Positions 52,857-62,874 of a stretch of DNA of 64,000 nucleotides are shown here, piece by piece; position 1 is the first letter of the stretch; each line of letters opens with the position of its first letter. A program made the position numbers and the translations under genes. This DNA comes from Streptomyces sp. NBC_00569 (GTDB taxonomy: Bacteria > Actinomycetota > Actinomycetes > Streptomycetales > Streptomycetaceae). Location of the stretch: assembly GCF_036345255.1 (NCBI RefSeq), contig NZ_CP107783.1:7362001-7426000 (forward strand). Direction: 5' to 3'. The notes under the pieces are model-generated. The model did no database searches. It was not told the origin of the DNA and saw only the letters and a program-made list of their open reading frames with translations.

Positions 52857-53621
52857 TCACAGTTTGCCGCCCCGTCCGCCGTCGCGCCGCGCGGGCGCGA
52901 TCAGCGTCGACAGGTACGGCAGCGCGGCGTCGGCACCCAGTTCGGCGGCGGGCCTGATGGACTCCTCGGGCAGCCCGAGCGCGGACCCCCACACGGCGTC
53001 CTGCGTCCGCCCCGTCTCGCGCAGCGCCGCGGCGACCTCGCCGGCGAGCCGCCCGAACTTGTACGCGACGACGGTGCCGGGCCCCGCGAGCGCCTCCTTG
53101 AGCACGGCCGAACCGGCGGTGACCGGCACGAGCGTCAGCGGCTCGGTGCCCTCGGTGAGCACGGCGCCGGAACGCGCGGCGAGATCCTGCATGGCGGTGA
53201 TGCCCGGCACGGTCTCGACGACGGTCCCCGGCACGAGCTCCCCGACGGTCAGGGCGAGATACGTGAACGTGGAGTACACGTTCGGGTCGCCGATCGTCGC
53301 GAACGCGACGGAGCCGTTCTCCCGCAGGAGCGCCGCGACCCGCTCGCCGGCCGCGTCCCAGGCCGCCTCGCGCCGGGCCCGGTCGGAGCGCTCGTTGAGC
53401 GCGAAGACGACGCGGACGACCTTGTCGGCGGGCACGTAGTGCAGGACGGTCGCCTCGGCGCGGCCGGGCTCGCCGCCATCGGTCCCGTCGGCAGCGGCCA
53501 TCACCGGTACGACGACGACGGCGGCCTCGCGCAGGGCGTTGACGCCCTTCACGGTCACGAGCTCGGGGTCACCGGGACCCACGCCGACGCCGGTCAGCCG
53601 GTGCGTGGTGGTGTCGGTCAT
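52857..53621 (-). CDS. cobI: Precorrin-2 C20-methyltransferase
   Basis: A 254-residue SAM tetrapyrrole methylase. Visible are GVGVGPGDPELVTVKGVNALREA, in pieces, ATIGDPNVYSTFTYLAL, ETVPGITAMQDLAARSG and VAYKFGRLAGEVAAAL. The DPNVYST motif is typical of CobI/CbiL. Its ATG overlaps the cobB stop. It makes precorrin-3A, the substrate for the C17 steps carried by cobJ in the second block. Confidence 0.95.
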   Translation of the reverse strand: MTDTTTHRLTGVGVGPGDPELVTVKGVNALREAAVVVVPVMAAADGTDGGEPGRAEATVLHYVPADKVVRVVFALNERSDRARREAAWDAAGERVAALLRENGSVAFATIGDPNVYSTFTYLALTVGELVPGTVVETVPGITAMQDLAARSGAVLTEGTEPLTLVPVTAGSAVLKEALAGPGTVVAYKFGRLAGEVAAALRETGRTQDAVWGSALGLPEESIRPAAELGADAALPYLSTLIAPARRDGGRGGKL

Positions 53622-55009
53622 GACGGGGTGACTCCTTCGGTTGCCCGCGCGACTTCGGTTGCCTGCGCGACGATGCGCCGCGCCGCCTGGGGCACGGAGG
53701 CCCAGTGCACATGCAGATACGAGGCGTGCACCCCGCCCTGCACAAACCCTTCGACGCGCCGCTCGGGACGCGTGATGCCCCACGCGGGGGTGGTGCCGGC
53801 CCCGGGCTCGACGACGGTGCGATGGAACTCGTGGCCGCGCACCCGCGTCCCGTTCGCGGCCAGCACGCTGTCGGACACGGCCACGGCGTCCCGGTACCCG
53901 AGCGTCAGCCGCTCCGACATCCGCGCGTCGGCGTCCAGGACCCCGCACATGGGCTGCCCGTCCAGGGAGCGCGCCAGATACAGCAGCCCCGCACACTCGG
54001 CGACGACGGGCGCCCCGGACCGGGCGAGCTCACCGACGGCCTTGCGCAGCGGTTCATTGGCGGACAGCTCGGAGGCGTACATCTCCGGAAAACCCCCACC
54101 GATGACCAACGCCCCTGTGCCGTCCGGGAGCTGCTCGTCCCGGAGCGGGTCGAAGTTCACGACCTCGGCCCCGGCGGCGGCAAGCAGCTCACTGTGCTCG
54201 GCATAGGAGAAGGTGAAGGCGGGCCCACCGGCCACGGCGACGCGAGGCCCGCCCCGCCTGCGGTCCGGCGATTCCGGCGCGTCCGGCTCCCAAGCCGCAC
54301 CCGCCGACGACGGAGCACTGCGCGCCACGGCGTACAGCGCGTCCAGGTCACACCCGACCCGCACCAACTCGGCCATCGCGGCAACAGCCGCGACCGCCTC
54401 GGCCCCCCGCTCGGCCACCGGCACGAGGCCCAGGTGCCGTGAGGGAGTCACCACGTCCGCACCCCGGCGCAAGGCGCCGAACACCGGCACCCCCGACTCG
54501 TCCAGCGCCTCCCGCAGGATCGCCTCGTGCCGGTCGGACCCGACCTTGTTGAGGATCACCCCGGCGAGCCGCACCTCAGGATCGAACGACGCGAAACCGT
54601 GCACGAGCGCGGCCACGGACCGGGCCTGCGACGACGCGTCGACAACCAGCACGACCGGCGCGCGAAGGAGTTTCGCGACGTGCGCGGTCGACGCCAGCTC
54701 CCCCTGACCGGAGGCCCCGTCGAAGAGCCCCATCACGCCCTCGACGACGGCGAGATCGCACCCCCGCGCCCCGTGCGCGAAGAGCGGCGCCACGAGCTCG
54801 GGCCCGCACAGGTACGCGTCGAGATTGCGACCCGGGCGCCCCGTGGCCAGGGCGTGGTACCCGGGGTCGATGTAGTCGGGCCCGACCTTGTGCGGCGACA
54901 CGGCGAGCCCGCGCCCGGCGAACGCCGCCATCAGACCCGTCGCGACGGTCGTCTTGCCGCTGCCCGACGAGGGCGCGGCAATGACGAGCCGAGGCACGGA
55001 CGTACTCAC
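53618..55009 (-). CDS. cobB: Hydrogenobyrinate/cobyrinate a,c-diamide synthase
   Basis: A 463-residue two-domain amidotransferase. The N-terminal ATPase has RLVIAAPSSGSGKTTVATGLM (P-loop), HKVGPDYIDPGYH and VEGVMGLFDG. The C-terminal glutamine amidotransferase has VIGGGFPEMY and the Cys in VVAECAGLLYLARSL, with the His in GHEFHRT. It amidates the a and c side chains. The GTG at 55009 overlapping the cobO stop is preferred; a GTG one codon upstream is equally in frame. About 45 residues of low-complexity linker (SSAGAAWEPDAPESPDRRRGG) separate the domains. Confidence 0.95.
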   Translation of the reverse strand: MSTSVPRLVIAAPSSGSGKTTVATGLMAAFAGRGLAVSPHKVGPDYIDPGYHALATGRPGRNLDAYLCGPELVAPLFAHGARGCDLAVVEGVMGLFDGASGQGELASTAHVAKLLRAPVVLVVDASSQARSVAALVHGFASFDPEVRLAGVILNKVGSDRHEAILREALDESGVPVFGALRRGADVVTPSRHLGLVPVAERGAEAVAAVAAMAELVRVGCDLDALYAVARSAPSSAGAAWEPDAPESPDRRRGGPRVAVAGGPAFTFSYAEHSELLAAAGAEVVNFDPLRDEQLPDGTGALVIGGGFPEMYASELSANEPLRKAVGELARSGAPVVAECAGLLYLARSLDGQPMCGVLDADARMSERLTLGYRDAVAVSDSVLAANGTRVRGHEFHRTVVEPGAGTTPAWGITRPERRVEGFVQGGVHASYLHVHWASVPQAARRIVAQATEVARATEGVTPS

Positions 55010-55605
55010 CACTCGATGCCCCTCTGGCCCTTCTGGCCCGCGTCCATCGGGTGCTTGACCTTGGACATGTCGGTGACCAGGTCCGCGAAGTCCACCAGCT
55101 TCTCGGGGGCGTTGCGCCCGGTGATCACGACGTGCTGGGTCCCGGGCCGGTCCCGCAGCACGGAGATGACCTCGTCCGTGTCGATCCAGCCCCAGTGCAT
55201 CGGGTAGGCGAACTCGTCGAGCACGTACAGCCGGTACGTCTCGGCGGCGAGGTCGCGCTTGACCTGCTCCCAGCCCTCGCGGGCCTTCTCCTCGTTGTCC
55301 ATCTGCGCGTCGCGCTGGACCCAGGACCAGCCCTCACCCATCTTGTGCCAGTCGACGGTCCCGCCCTCGCCGCTCGCGCCGAGGACCCGCAGCGCGTTCT
55401 CCTCGCCGACCTTCCACTTCGCCGACTTGACGAACTGGAACACCCCGATCGGCCAGCCCTGGTTCCAGGCGCGCAGGGCGAGCCCGAAAGCCGCCGTCGA
55501 CTTGCCCTTGCCGATGCCGGTGTGGACGACGACGAGCGGCCGGTTGCGCCGCTGCCGCGTCGTGAGTCCGTCGTCCGGCACGACGCTCGGCTGTCCCTGA
55601 GGCAT
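55006..55605 (-). CDS. cobO: Corrinoid adenosyltransferase (CobA/CobO type)
   Basis: A 199-residue ATP:co(I)rrinoid adenosyltransferase. The P-loop is VHTGIGKGKSTAAFG (family GxxGKGKS form), followed by FVKSAKWKVGEENAL, LVLDEF-like YVLDEFAYPMHWGWID, VITGRNAPEKLVDFADLVTDM and KVKHPMDAGQKGQRGIEW. It adds the upper adenosyl ligand. Its ATG shares one base with the stop of the chelatase ATPase gene (TAATG). Confidence 0.96.
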   Translation of the reverse strand: MPQGQPSVVPDDGLTTRQRRNRPLVVVHTGIGKGKSTAAFGLALRAWNQGWPIGVFQFVKSAKWKVGEENALRVLGASGEGGTVDWHKMGEGWSWVQRDAQMDNEEKAREGWEQVKRDLAAETYRLYVLDEFAYPMHWGWIDTDEVISVLRDRPGTQHVVITGRNAPEKLVDFADLVTDMSKVKHPMDAGQKGQRGIEW

Positions 55606-57665
55606 TACGCGACCCTCCTGCTGTTCGACTGCGGCCCCTGCATCTGTCGGACCTCCTTCACGAGCCCGGCGATCGACTCGGCCCGCAACTCGTCGAGCGT
55701 CACCGCCGTCCCGCCCAGCTCGCCCGCCAGCTGACCGGCGAGCCCGAGCCGCACCGGACCCGACTCGCAGTCCACGACGACCGACGCCGTTCCCTCGGCG
55801 GCGAGCAGCCGCGCCGCCCGCCCCGCGAGCGCCACCGGCTCCGGCCCGCCCGTCGCACGCCCGTCGGTCACCACGACGACGAGCGGCCGGCGTGCCGGGT
55901 CCCGCAGCCGCTCCACGCGCAGCACGTCGTGCGCCTTGAGGAGCCCCGCGGACAGCGGCGTACGTCCACCGGTGGGCAGCGACTCCAGCCGTACGGCTGC
56001 CGCGTCCACGGAGGACGTCGGCGGGAGCGCCACATCGGCCGAGGAGCCGCGGAACGTCACGAGCCCCACCTTGTCCCGCCGCTGGTACGCGTCGAGGAGC
56101 AGCGACAGGACAGCGCCCTTCACGGCGCTCATCCGCTGCCGCGCCGCCATCGATCCCGAGGCGTCGACCACGAACAGCACGAGGTTGCCCTCGCGGCCCT
56201 CCCTGGTCGCCTGCCGCAGATCGTCACGCCGCACCACGAGCCCAGGACCGGAACGCCCCCGCGCCCGCTGGTGCGGGGCCGCGGCCTGCACGGTCGCCGC
56301 CAGGTGCAGCTTGGTCAGCGCGCCGCGGGGACGCCGCGCACCCGTCGTACGCCCGTGTTCCGTGCGGGCCCGCGAGCGCCGCCCGGCGGCACCCTCACCG
56401 AGTCCGGGCACGCTCAGCATCTTCGTGCGGAAGGGTTCGGAGGCCTGTGCGGCCGCCTGCTCGCCGCCGCCCGCGGGAGCCTTCTGCTCGCCGCTGTCGG
56501 AGGGCTCGCCCTGCGCGGGGATGTCGGCGGCCCGGTCGCCGCCCGTGTCGGGGCCGTTGCCCTCGGGCGCGTCCTGCGGCGGCTGCCCGCCACCGCCGCC
56601 GGGGCCGTCCCCACCGCCGTCACCGTCACCGTCAGGATCGGGCTCGTCGTCCTGTCCGCCGAACTCCTCAAGAGTGTCGTCGAGCTTGTCCTCGTCGAGC
56701 CCCGGCGCGTCGAACGGGTTGCGGCGCCTGCGGTGCGGCAGCGCCAGGAGCGCGGCCTGCCGCACATCCTCGGCCAGCACGTCCGTGCGTCCCGCCCACG
56801 CGGCGAGCGCCGTCGCCGTACGCGCCATCACGATGTCCGCGCGCATGCCGTCGACCTCGAACGCGGCGCACGTCGCGGCGATCTGGCGCAGCGCCGCGTC
56901 ACCGAGCCGCACCGAGGGCAGCAGGTCACGGGCCGCGACGATCCGCGCCCGTACGGCGGACTCCTCCTGCTCCCACTTCCCGGCGAAGCCCTCCGGGTCG
57001 TCATCGTAGGCGAGGCGCCGCTTGACGACCTCGACGCGCTGGTCGGGCTCGCGGGAGGCGGCGACCTCCACGGTGAGCCCGAACCGGTCGAGCAACTGCG
57101 GCCGCAGCTCGCCCTCTTCGGGGTTCATGGTGCCGACCAGCAGGAAGCGCGCGGCATGCCGCACGGAGACGCCCTCACGCTCCACGTACGAGGCGCCCAT
57201 CGCGGCCGCGTCGAGCAGCAGGTCCACCAAGTGGTCGTGCAGCAGGTTCACTTCGTCGACGTACAGGATCCCGCGGTGCGCGTCGGCGAGGAGTCCCGGC
57301 TCGAAGGCCTTGACGCCCTCGGCGAGCGCCCGCTCGATGTCGAGCGCGCCGACGAGCCGGTCCTCGGACGCGCCGACGGGCAGCTCGACCATGCGGGCGG
57401 CACGCGAGGTGCCGGGTCCGGTCTCGTGCGGCCCGTCCGGGCACGCCGGGTCCGGGGCGCCGGGCGCACACGAGAACCGGCACCCGGCGACGACCTCGAC
57501 CTGCGGCACGAGCGCCGAAAGAGCGCGTACGGCCGTCGACTTGGCCGTGCCCTTCTCGCCGCGCACGAGCACACCGCCGACGGCGGGGCTGACCGCGTTC
57601 AGCAGCAGGGCAAGACGCAGGTCGTCCTGCCCGACGAGCGCGGTGAACGGATAGGGGGTACTCAC
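55605..57665 (-). CDS. Fused ChlI/ChlD-type AAA+ and VWA subunit of cobaltochelatase
   Basis: A 686-residue protein. The N-terminal AAA+ module has GEKGTAKST (Walker A, about 36), GILYVDEVNLLHDHLVD (Walker B) and GTMNPEEGELRPQLLDRFGL. A long Gly/Asp/Pro linker runs from about 350 to 410. The C-terminal VWA domain has VDASGSMAA (MIDAS). This joins the roles of magnesium-chelatase I and D subunits, which with CobN form the ATP-driven cobalt chelatase. It replaces the separate CobS and CobT of Proteobacteria. The GTG start overlaps the cobN stop (GTGA). Confidence 0.93.
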   Translation of the reverse strand: MSTPYPFTALVGQDDLRLALLLNAVSPAVGGVLVRGEKGTAKSTAVRALSALVPQVEVVAGCRFSCAPGAPDPACPDGPHETGPGTSRAARMVELPVGASEDRLVGALDIERALAEGVKAFEPGLLADAHRGILYVDEVNLLHDHLVDLLLDAAAMGASYVEREGVSVRHAARFLLVGTMNPEEGELRPQLLDRFGLTVEVAASREPDQRVEVVKRRLAYDDDPEGFAGKWEQEESAVRARIVAARDLLPSVRLGDAALRQIAATCAAFEVDGMRADIVMARTATALAAWAGRTDVLAEDVRQAALLALPHRRRRNPFDAPGLDEDKLDDTLEEFGGQDDEPDPDGDGDGGGDGPGGGGGQPPQDAPEGNGPDTGGDRAADIPAQGEPSDSGEQKAPAGGGEQAAAQASEPFRTKMLSVPGLGEGAAGRRSRARTEHGRTTGARRPRGALTKLHLAATVQAAAPHQRARGRSGPGLVVRRDDLRQATREGREGNLVLFVVDASGSMAARQRMSAVKGAVLSLLLDAYQRRDKVGLVTFRGSSADVALPPTSSVDAAAVRLESLPTGGRTPLSAGLLKAHDVLRVERLRDPARRPLVVVVTDGRATGGPEPVALAGRAARLLAAEGTASVVVDCESGPVRLGLAGQLAGELGGTAVTLDELRAESIAGLVKEVRQMQGPQSNSRRVA

Positions 57666-60600
57666 TGGTCGTCGCCCTCCAAGTCGCCCTCAAGTTCCAG
57701 ATACGTGGCCCGCAGCCGCTCCAGCGTCTGCGCGTCCGGCTCGGCCCACAGCCCGCGCTCGGCCGCTTCGAGCAGCCGCTCGGTGATGCCGCGCAGGGCC
57801 CACGGGTTGGACTTCTTCATGAAGTCCTGGTTCTCCGCGTCGAAGACGTACTCGGCCGACAGCTTCTCGTACATCCAGTCGTCGACCACGCCGGCCGTCG
57901 CGTCGTACCCGAAGAGGTAGTCGACGGTGGCGGCCATCTCGAAGGCGCCCTTGTAGCCGTGGCGGCGCATCGCGGCCATCCAGCGCGGGTTGACCACACG
58001 CGCCCGGAACACCCGGTGGGTCTCCTCGCCGAGCGTGCGCGTCTTCACCTGGTCGGGCACGGCGGAGTCGCCGACGTACGCCTCGGGGGAGGCCCCCGTC
58101 AGATGCCGCACCATGGCGACCATGCCGCCGTGGTACTGGAAGTAGTCGTCGGCGTCGACGAGGTCGTGCTCGCGGGTGTCGACGTTCTTCGCCGCCACGT
58201 TGATGCGCCGGAACGCCGTCTCCATGTCGCCGCGCGCGGCCCGGCCGTCGAGCCCGCGCCCGTACGCGTAGCCGCCCCACACCGCGTACACCTCGGCGAG
58301 GTCCGCGTCGGACTGCCAGTTGCGGGCGTCGATCAGCGGCAGCAGACCCGCTCCGTACGCACCCGGCTTCGACCCGAAGATCCGGGCCGTGGCCCGCCGC
58401 CTGTCGCCGTGCTCGACGGCGTCCTCCTCGACATGTGCCCGCAAATAGTTCTGCTCGGGGCTCTCGTCGAGCGCGGCGACGGCCTGCACGGCGTCGTCGA
58501 TCAGACCGACGACGTGCGGGAAGGCGTCACGGAAGAAGCCGGAGATACGGACCGTCACATCGATGCGCGGGCGCCCGAGTTCGGCGGGCGGCACGACCTC
58601 GAAGCCGGTGACACGGCGCGAGGCGTCGTCCCACACCGGGCGGCAGCCGAGCAGCGCGAGGATCTCGGCGATGTCGTCGCCCTGCGTACGCATCGCGGAG
58701 GTGCCCCACACCGTCAGGCCGACCGACCTGGGGTACTCGCCCGTGTCGGCGAGGTAGCGCGCCACCAGCGAGTCGGCGAGCGCCTGCCCGACCTCCCAGC
58801 TCAGCCGCGACGGAATCGCCTTCGGGTCGACGGAGTAGAAGTTGCGGCCCGTCGGCAGCACGTTGACCAGGCCGCGCGTCGGCGACCCGGACGGCCCCGC
58901 GGGCACGTATCCGCCGTCGAGCGCACGCAGGATGTGCCCGATCTCGTCCGTGGTGCGCGCGAGCCGGGGCACGACCTCACGGCACGCGAACTCCAACACC
59001 GCGACGGCGTCGGGGAGTTCGGTCCCGACGACGTCCCGGACGAGCGCGGGGACGGCCGCGGCGTCCCAGCCGCGCTCCTCCATGCCCTCGGCCGCGCGCC
59101 GGCACAGCTGCTCCAGGAGGTCGATCGCGTCGGCGGCGCTGCGGGCGGGACCGTCTACGAGGTCCGTCAGCCCGTCCGGCACCTTCACCGGCGCGCCGGG
59201 CTCACCGAGCAGCTCCTTCTCCACCAGGCCGAAGTGCTCGGCCAGGCAGGCCCGCAGGCCGGGCAGCGCGTTCGCCGTGCCGCCCCACACCTGCGAGGCG
59301 CGCAGCACGGCGAGTACGAGGTTCACGCGCGGCTCGCCGACCGGACCGCCGCCCAGGATGTGCAGACCGTCACGGATCTGCACGTCCTTGATCTCGCACA
59401 GATAGCCGTCGATGTGCATCACGAACTCGTCGAAGTCACCGTCGTCCGGCTGCTCGTCGACATGCAGGTCGTGGTGGAGCTCGGCGGCCTTCACCAGCGT
59501 CCAGATCTGGGCGCGCACGGCCGGGGCCTTCGTCGGGTCCAGGTCGGAGACGAGCGCGTACTCGTCGAGGAGCTGCTCCAGCTTTGCCAGGTCGCCGTAC
59601 GTGTCGGCGCGGGCCATCGGCGGGACCAGGTGGTCGACGACCGTGGCGTGCCCGCGGCGCTTGGCCTGCGTGCCCTCGCCCGGGTCGTTCACGATGAACG
59701 GGTAGATCAGCGGCAGCTCGCCGAGGACCGCGTCGGGCGCACAACTCCCGCTCAGACCGAGGCCCTTGCCGGGCAGCCACTCCATCGTGCCGTGCTTGCC
59801 CATGTGGATGACGGCGTCCGCACCGAAACTGTTCTCCAGCCAGCGGTACGCGGCCATGTAGTGGTGCGACGGCGGCATGTCCGGGTCGTGGTAGATCGCG
59901 ATGGGGTTCTCCCCGAAGCCGCGCGGCGGCTGGATCATCACGACGACGTTGCCGAACTGAAGGGACGCGAGCACGATGTCGTCGCCGTCGACATAGAGGG
60001 AGCCCGGCGGCTCGCCCCACGCCTCCAGCATCCCGTCGCGCAGCTCGGGCGCCAGCTTGTCGAACCAGGCGCGGTAGTCGGCGAGCGGCACCCGCGCGGG
60101 CGCCGACGCCAGCTGGTCCTCGGTGAGCCACTCCACGTCGTGGCCGCCCGCCTCGATGAGGCGGTGGATCAGCTCGTCCCCGTTGTCCGGGTAGCCGTCG
60201 ACGCCGTAACCGGCCTCGCGCAGCGCGTCCAGGACGCGGACGGCGGAGGCGGGCGTGTCGAGACCGACCGCGTTGCCGACCCGCGAGTGCTTGGTCGGGT
60301 AGGCGGTGAAGACGACGGCGAGCTTCTTCTCGGCGTTCGGCTTGTGGCCGAGACGGGCGTGGCGCACGGCGATCCCCGCGACGCGCGCGGCCCGCTCGGG
60401 GTCGGCCGTGTACACGGGGACGCCGTCGGGGCCCTCCTCCTTGAAGGAGAACGGCACGGTCACGATCCGGCCGTCGAACTCGGGGATCGCGACCTGCATG
60501 GCCGCGTCCATCGGCGACAGGGCGGCGTCCGACGCCTCCCAGGCCGCCTTCGACGACGTCAGGCAGAGACCTTGCAGGACGGGGATGTCGAGGTCGGCGA

Positions 60601-61342
60601 GCGCGCCGATGTCCCAGGCCTCCTCGTCGCCGCCCGCGGACGCCTGCGAGGCATGTGTACCGCCCGCCGCGAGCACGGTCGCGACCAGCGTGTCGGCCTC
60701 GCCGAGGAGCTCGTACAGGCCGGAGTCGGCGCCGCGCAGCGAACCGCAGTACACCGGAAGGGAGTTGACGCCGCGCGCCTCGATCGCGTCGCACAGAGTG
60801 TCCACGAACGCGGTGTTCCCGGACAGCTCGTGGGCGCGGTAGAAGAGCACACCGACCGTCGGGCGGCCCTCGACGCGCGCACGGCGGCCGTGCACCCCGT
60901 ACTCGGGCATCTTCTGCGGTTCGGCGCTGTGCCGCTCCTGCGTGCTCCCGGCCCGGCCGTGCCCGCCCCGCAGCACGTCCTGGACGAGGAAGCGGGCCAG
61001 CTCGACGAGGTTGCCCGGTCCGCCCTCGACGAGGTAGCGCAGCGCCTCGGCCACGGCGCCCGCGTGCACGGTCGACTCGGCCATCAGCTCCGCGTCCGGG
61101 ACGCTCTCGCCGCCGAGCAGGACCGTCGGCACGCCGGACGCCTTCAGCGCCGCGAGCCCGTCCTCCCAGGCGCGCTTGCCGCCGAGGAGCCGTACGACGG
61201 CGATGTCGACGCCGTCGAGCAGCTCCGGCAGTTCGCTCTGCACGTCGACGCGGGTCGGGTTCCCGATCCGGTAGGGGGCGCCGGAGGCCCGGGCCGCCAG
61301 CAGATCGGTGTCTGCGGTCGACAACAACAACACTGTGCTCAT
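57662..61342 (-). CDS. cobN: Cobaltochelatase catalytic subunit
   Basis: A 1226-residue CobN/ChlH-type protein that inserts Co(II) into hydrogenobyrinate diamide. It starts MSTVLLLSTADTDLL, with SGVPTVLLGGES and VGVLFYRAHELSGNTAFVD (CobN signature). The core shows HMGKHGTMEWLPGKGLGLSG, IYPFIVNDPGEGTQAKRRGHA, GTSAMRTQGDDI and, at the C-terminal side, GYKGAFEMAATVDYLFGYDATAG. The ATG at 61342 overlaps the cobQ stop. Length is normal for CobN. Confidence 0.97.
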   Translation of the reverse strand: MSTVLLLSTADTDLLAARASGAPYRIGNPTRVDVQSELPELLDGVDIAVVRLLGGKRAWEDGLAALKASGVPTVLLGGESVPDAELMAESTVHAGAVAEALRYLVEGGPGNLVELARFLVQDVLRGGHGRAGSTQERHSAEPQKMPEYGVHGRRARVEGRPTVGVLFYRAHELSGNTAFVDTLCDAIEARGVNSLPVYCGSLRGADSGLYELLGEADTLVATVLAAGGTHASQASAGGDEEAWDIGALADLDIPVLQGLCLTSSKAAWEASDAALSPMDAAMQVAIPEFDGRIVTVPFSFKEEGPDGVPVYTADPERAARVAGIAVRHARLGHKPNAEKKLAVVFTAYPTKHSRVGNAVGLDTPASAVRVLDALREAGYGVDGYPDNGDELIHRLIEAGGHDVEWLTEDQLASAPARVPLADYRAWFDKLAPELRDGMLEAWGEPPGSLYVDGDDIVLASLQFGNVVVMIQPPRGFGENPIAIYHDPDMPPSHHYMAAYRWLENSFGADAVIHMGKHGTMEWLPGKGLGLSGSCAPDAVLGELPLIYPFIVNDPGEGTQAKRRGHATVVDHLVPPMARADTYGDLAKLEQLLDEYALVSDLDPTKAPAVRAQIWTLVKAAELHHDLHVDEQPDDGDFDEFVMHIDGYLCEIKDVQIRDGLHILGGGPVGEPRVNLVLAVLRASQVWGGTANALPGLRACLAEHFGLVEKELLGEPGAPVKVPDGLTDLVDGPARSAADAIDLLEQLCRRAAEGMEERGWDAAAVPALVRDVVGTELPDAVAVLEFACREVVPRLARTTDEIGHILRALDGGYVPAGPSGSPTRGLVNVLPTGRNFYSVDPKAIPSRLSWEVGQALADSLVARYLADTGEYPRSVGLTVWGTSAMRTQGDDIAEILALLGCRPVWDDASRRVTGFEVVPPAELGRPRIDVTVRISGFFRDAFPHVVGLIDDAVQAVAALDESPEQNYLRAHVEEDAVEHGDRRRATARIFGSKPGAYGAGLLPLIDARNWQSDADLAEVYAVWGGYAYGRGLDGRAARGDMETAFRRINVAAKNVDTREHDLVDADDYFQYHGGMVAMVRHLTGASPEAYVGDSAVPDQVKTRTLGEETHRVFRARVVNPRWMAAMRRHGYKGAFEMAATVDYLFGYDATAGVVDDWMYEKLSAEYVFDAENQDFMKKSNPWALRGITERLLEAAERGLWAEPDAQTLERLRATYLELEGDLEGDDQ

Positions 61343-62874
61343 GCGGGCGCTCCCGGTGGAATGAAAGGCAGTCCTGACGGAGCGCCGGACTCGATGAGCC
61401 GCCACAGCGCGTCCGTGTCCGCGTGTTCTTCGATCAGATCGCCGAGCCGGTCGAGCTGCTCCTCGCGCAGCGCGCCGAACGACGTGTCGGGCGCCGGCAC
61501 GAAACGGCGGCCCGCGGCGGCCGCGACCTCGCGCAGGAACGCCCGGCGGAAGCCGTCCGCCTCCAGCGAGCCGTGCCAGTGCGTGCCCCAGACGGAGCCG
61601 ACGCGGCACCCGTCCAGACTGTGTCCTCCGCCATCGGAGATGAACACCTCGCCGCCCTTGACGTCGGCGACCCCGTGATGGATCTCGTAGCCCTCGACGT
61701 GCTCGCCGAGCGCCTCGCCGACGGGCCGGGCGAGGGTCTTCTCACGCTCGAACCGCACCCGTACGGGCAGCAGTCCGAGACCGTCCACGGCGCCCGCGCG
61801 GGACTCGACGTCGTCCTCGATGCGCTCGCCGAGCACCTGGTAACCGCCGCAGATCCCGAGGACCGGGCGCCCCTCGGCGGCCCGGCGCACGAGGGCGTCG
61901 GCGAGGCCGCGCTCGCGCAGCCACTGAAGTGCCTTGACGGTGCCGCGCGTTCCCGGCAGGACGACCAGGTCCGCGTCGACGAGCTCCTCGGCCCGGTCGA
62001 CGAACCGCACGACGACGCCCGGCTCCGCGGCCAGCGCGTCCACGTCGGTGAAGTTCGACATCAGCGGCACGGCGCACACGGCGACGCGCAGCACGTCCTC
62101 GCCGACGGGCGCCGTGGTCTGTGACTCGCGCACGGAGCCGCGCAGCGACACGCGCAGCCCGTCCTCCTCGTCGATGCCGAGTCCGTGCTGGAAGGGGAGC
62201 ACTCCGTACGTGGCCCGTCCGGTCAGGTCCTTGAGCATGTCGAGGCCGGGCTCGAGCAGGGAGACGTCCCCGCGGAACTTGTTCACCAGATAGCCGGCCA
62301 GCAGCTCCTGGTCCTCGGGCGCGAGCAGCGCCGTCGTGCCGAAGAACGACGCGAAGACGCCGCCGCGGTCGATGTCGCCGACCACGAGCACGGGCAGCCG
62401 CGCGGCCCGCGCGATCCCCATGTTGACGATGTCGGTGCGGCGCAGGTTGATCTCGGCGGGAGAGCCCGCCCCTTCACAGATCACGGCGTCATAGCTGCCC
62501 CGGAGTTCCTCCAGGCATCCCACGACGGTGTCCAGGAGCGCGGCCTGCCGCCCCCCGTGGTAACCACGGGCGCTCAACTCGCCCACCGGCCTGCCCATGA
62601 GCACCACCTGGCTGCTCCGGTCACTGCCCGGCTTCAGCAGTACGGGGTTCATCAGGGCGCTCGGCTCGACGCGGGCGGCCTGCGCCTGCATGGCCTGCGC
62701 ACGGCCGATCTCGGCGCCCTCGCGCGTCACGAAGGAGTTGAGGGACATGTTCTGTCCCTTGAACGGCGCGACCTTCACCCCCTGGCGCACCAGCCACCGG
62801 CAGATGCCGGCGGTGACGACGCTCTTCCCGGCATCGGACGTGGTCCCTGCCACCAGCAGTCCGCCACCACTCAC
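61339..62874 (-). CDS. cobQ: Cobyric acid synthase (amidotransferase)
   Basis: A 511-residue enzyme. The N-terminal ATPase has LLVAGTTSDAGKSVVTAGICR (P-loop), PFKGQNMSLNSFVTREGAEIGRAQAMQAQAA in pieces, and CEGAGSPAEINL. The C-terminal amidotransferase has VLPGTRGTVKALQWLRERGL, the Cys in LGICGGYQVLGE and the His in GYEIHHG and HWHGSLE. It amidates four side chains. The GTG at 62874 overlaps the cobD stop; upstream in-frame codons are the antisense of cobD and were not used. Confidence 0.96.
   Translation of the reverse strand: MSGGGLLVAGTTSDAGKSVVTAGICRWLVRQGVKVAPFKGQNMSLNSFVTREGAEIGRAQAMQAQAARVEPSALMNPVLLKPGSDRSSQVVLMGRPVGELSARGYHGGRQAALLDTVVGCLEELRGSYDAVICEGAGSPAEINLRRTDIVNMGIARAARLPVLVVGDIDRGGVFASFFGTTALLAPEDQELLAGYLVNKFRGDVSLLEPGLDMLKDLTGRATYGVLPFQHGLGIDEEDGLRVSLRGSVRESQTTAPVGEDVLRVAVCAVPLMSNFTDVDALAAEPGVVVRFVDRAEELVDADLVVLPGTRGTVKALQWLRERGLADALVRRAAEGRPVLGICGGYQVLGERIEDDVESRAGAVDGLGLLPVRVRFEREKTLARPVGEALGEHVEGYEIHHGVADVKGGEVFISDGGGHSLDGCRVGSVWGTHWHGSLEADGFRRAFLREVAAAAGRRFVPAPDTSFGALREEQLDRLGDLIEEHADTDALWRLIESGAPSGLPFIPPGAPA

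Noticed and set aside
53622..53996. Longer start for cobI reaching into cobB
   Set aside because: The ATG at 53621 overlaps the cobB stop, and residues upstream are antisense to the cobB C-terminus.
61343..61609. N-terminal extension of cobN into the cobQ coding region
   Set aside because: The ATG at 61342 overlaps the cobQ stop in an ATGA and matches the usual CobN start; the extension is antisense-like Arg-rich sequence.
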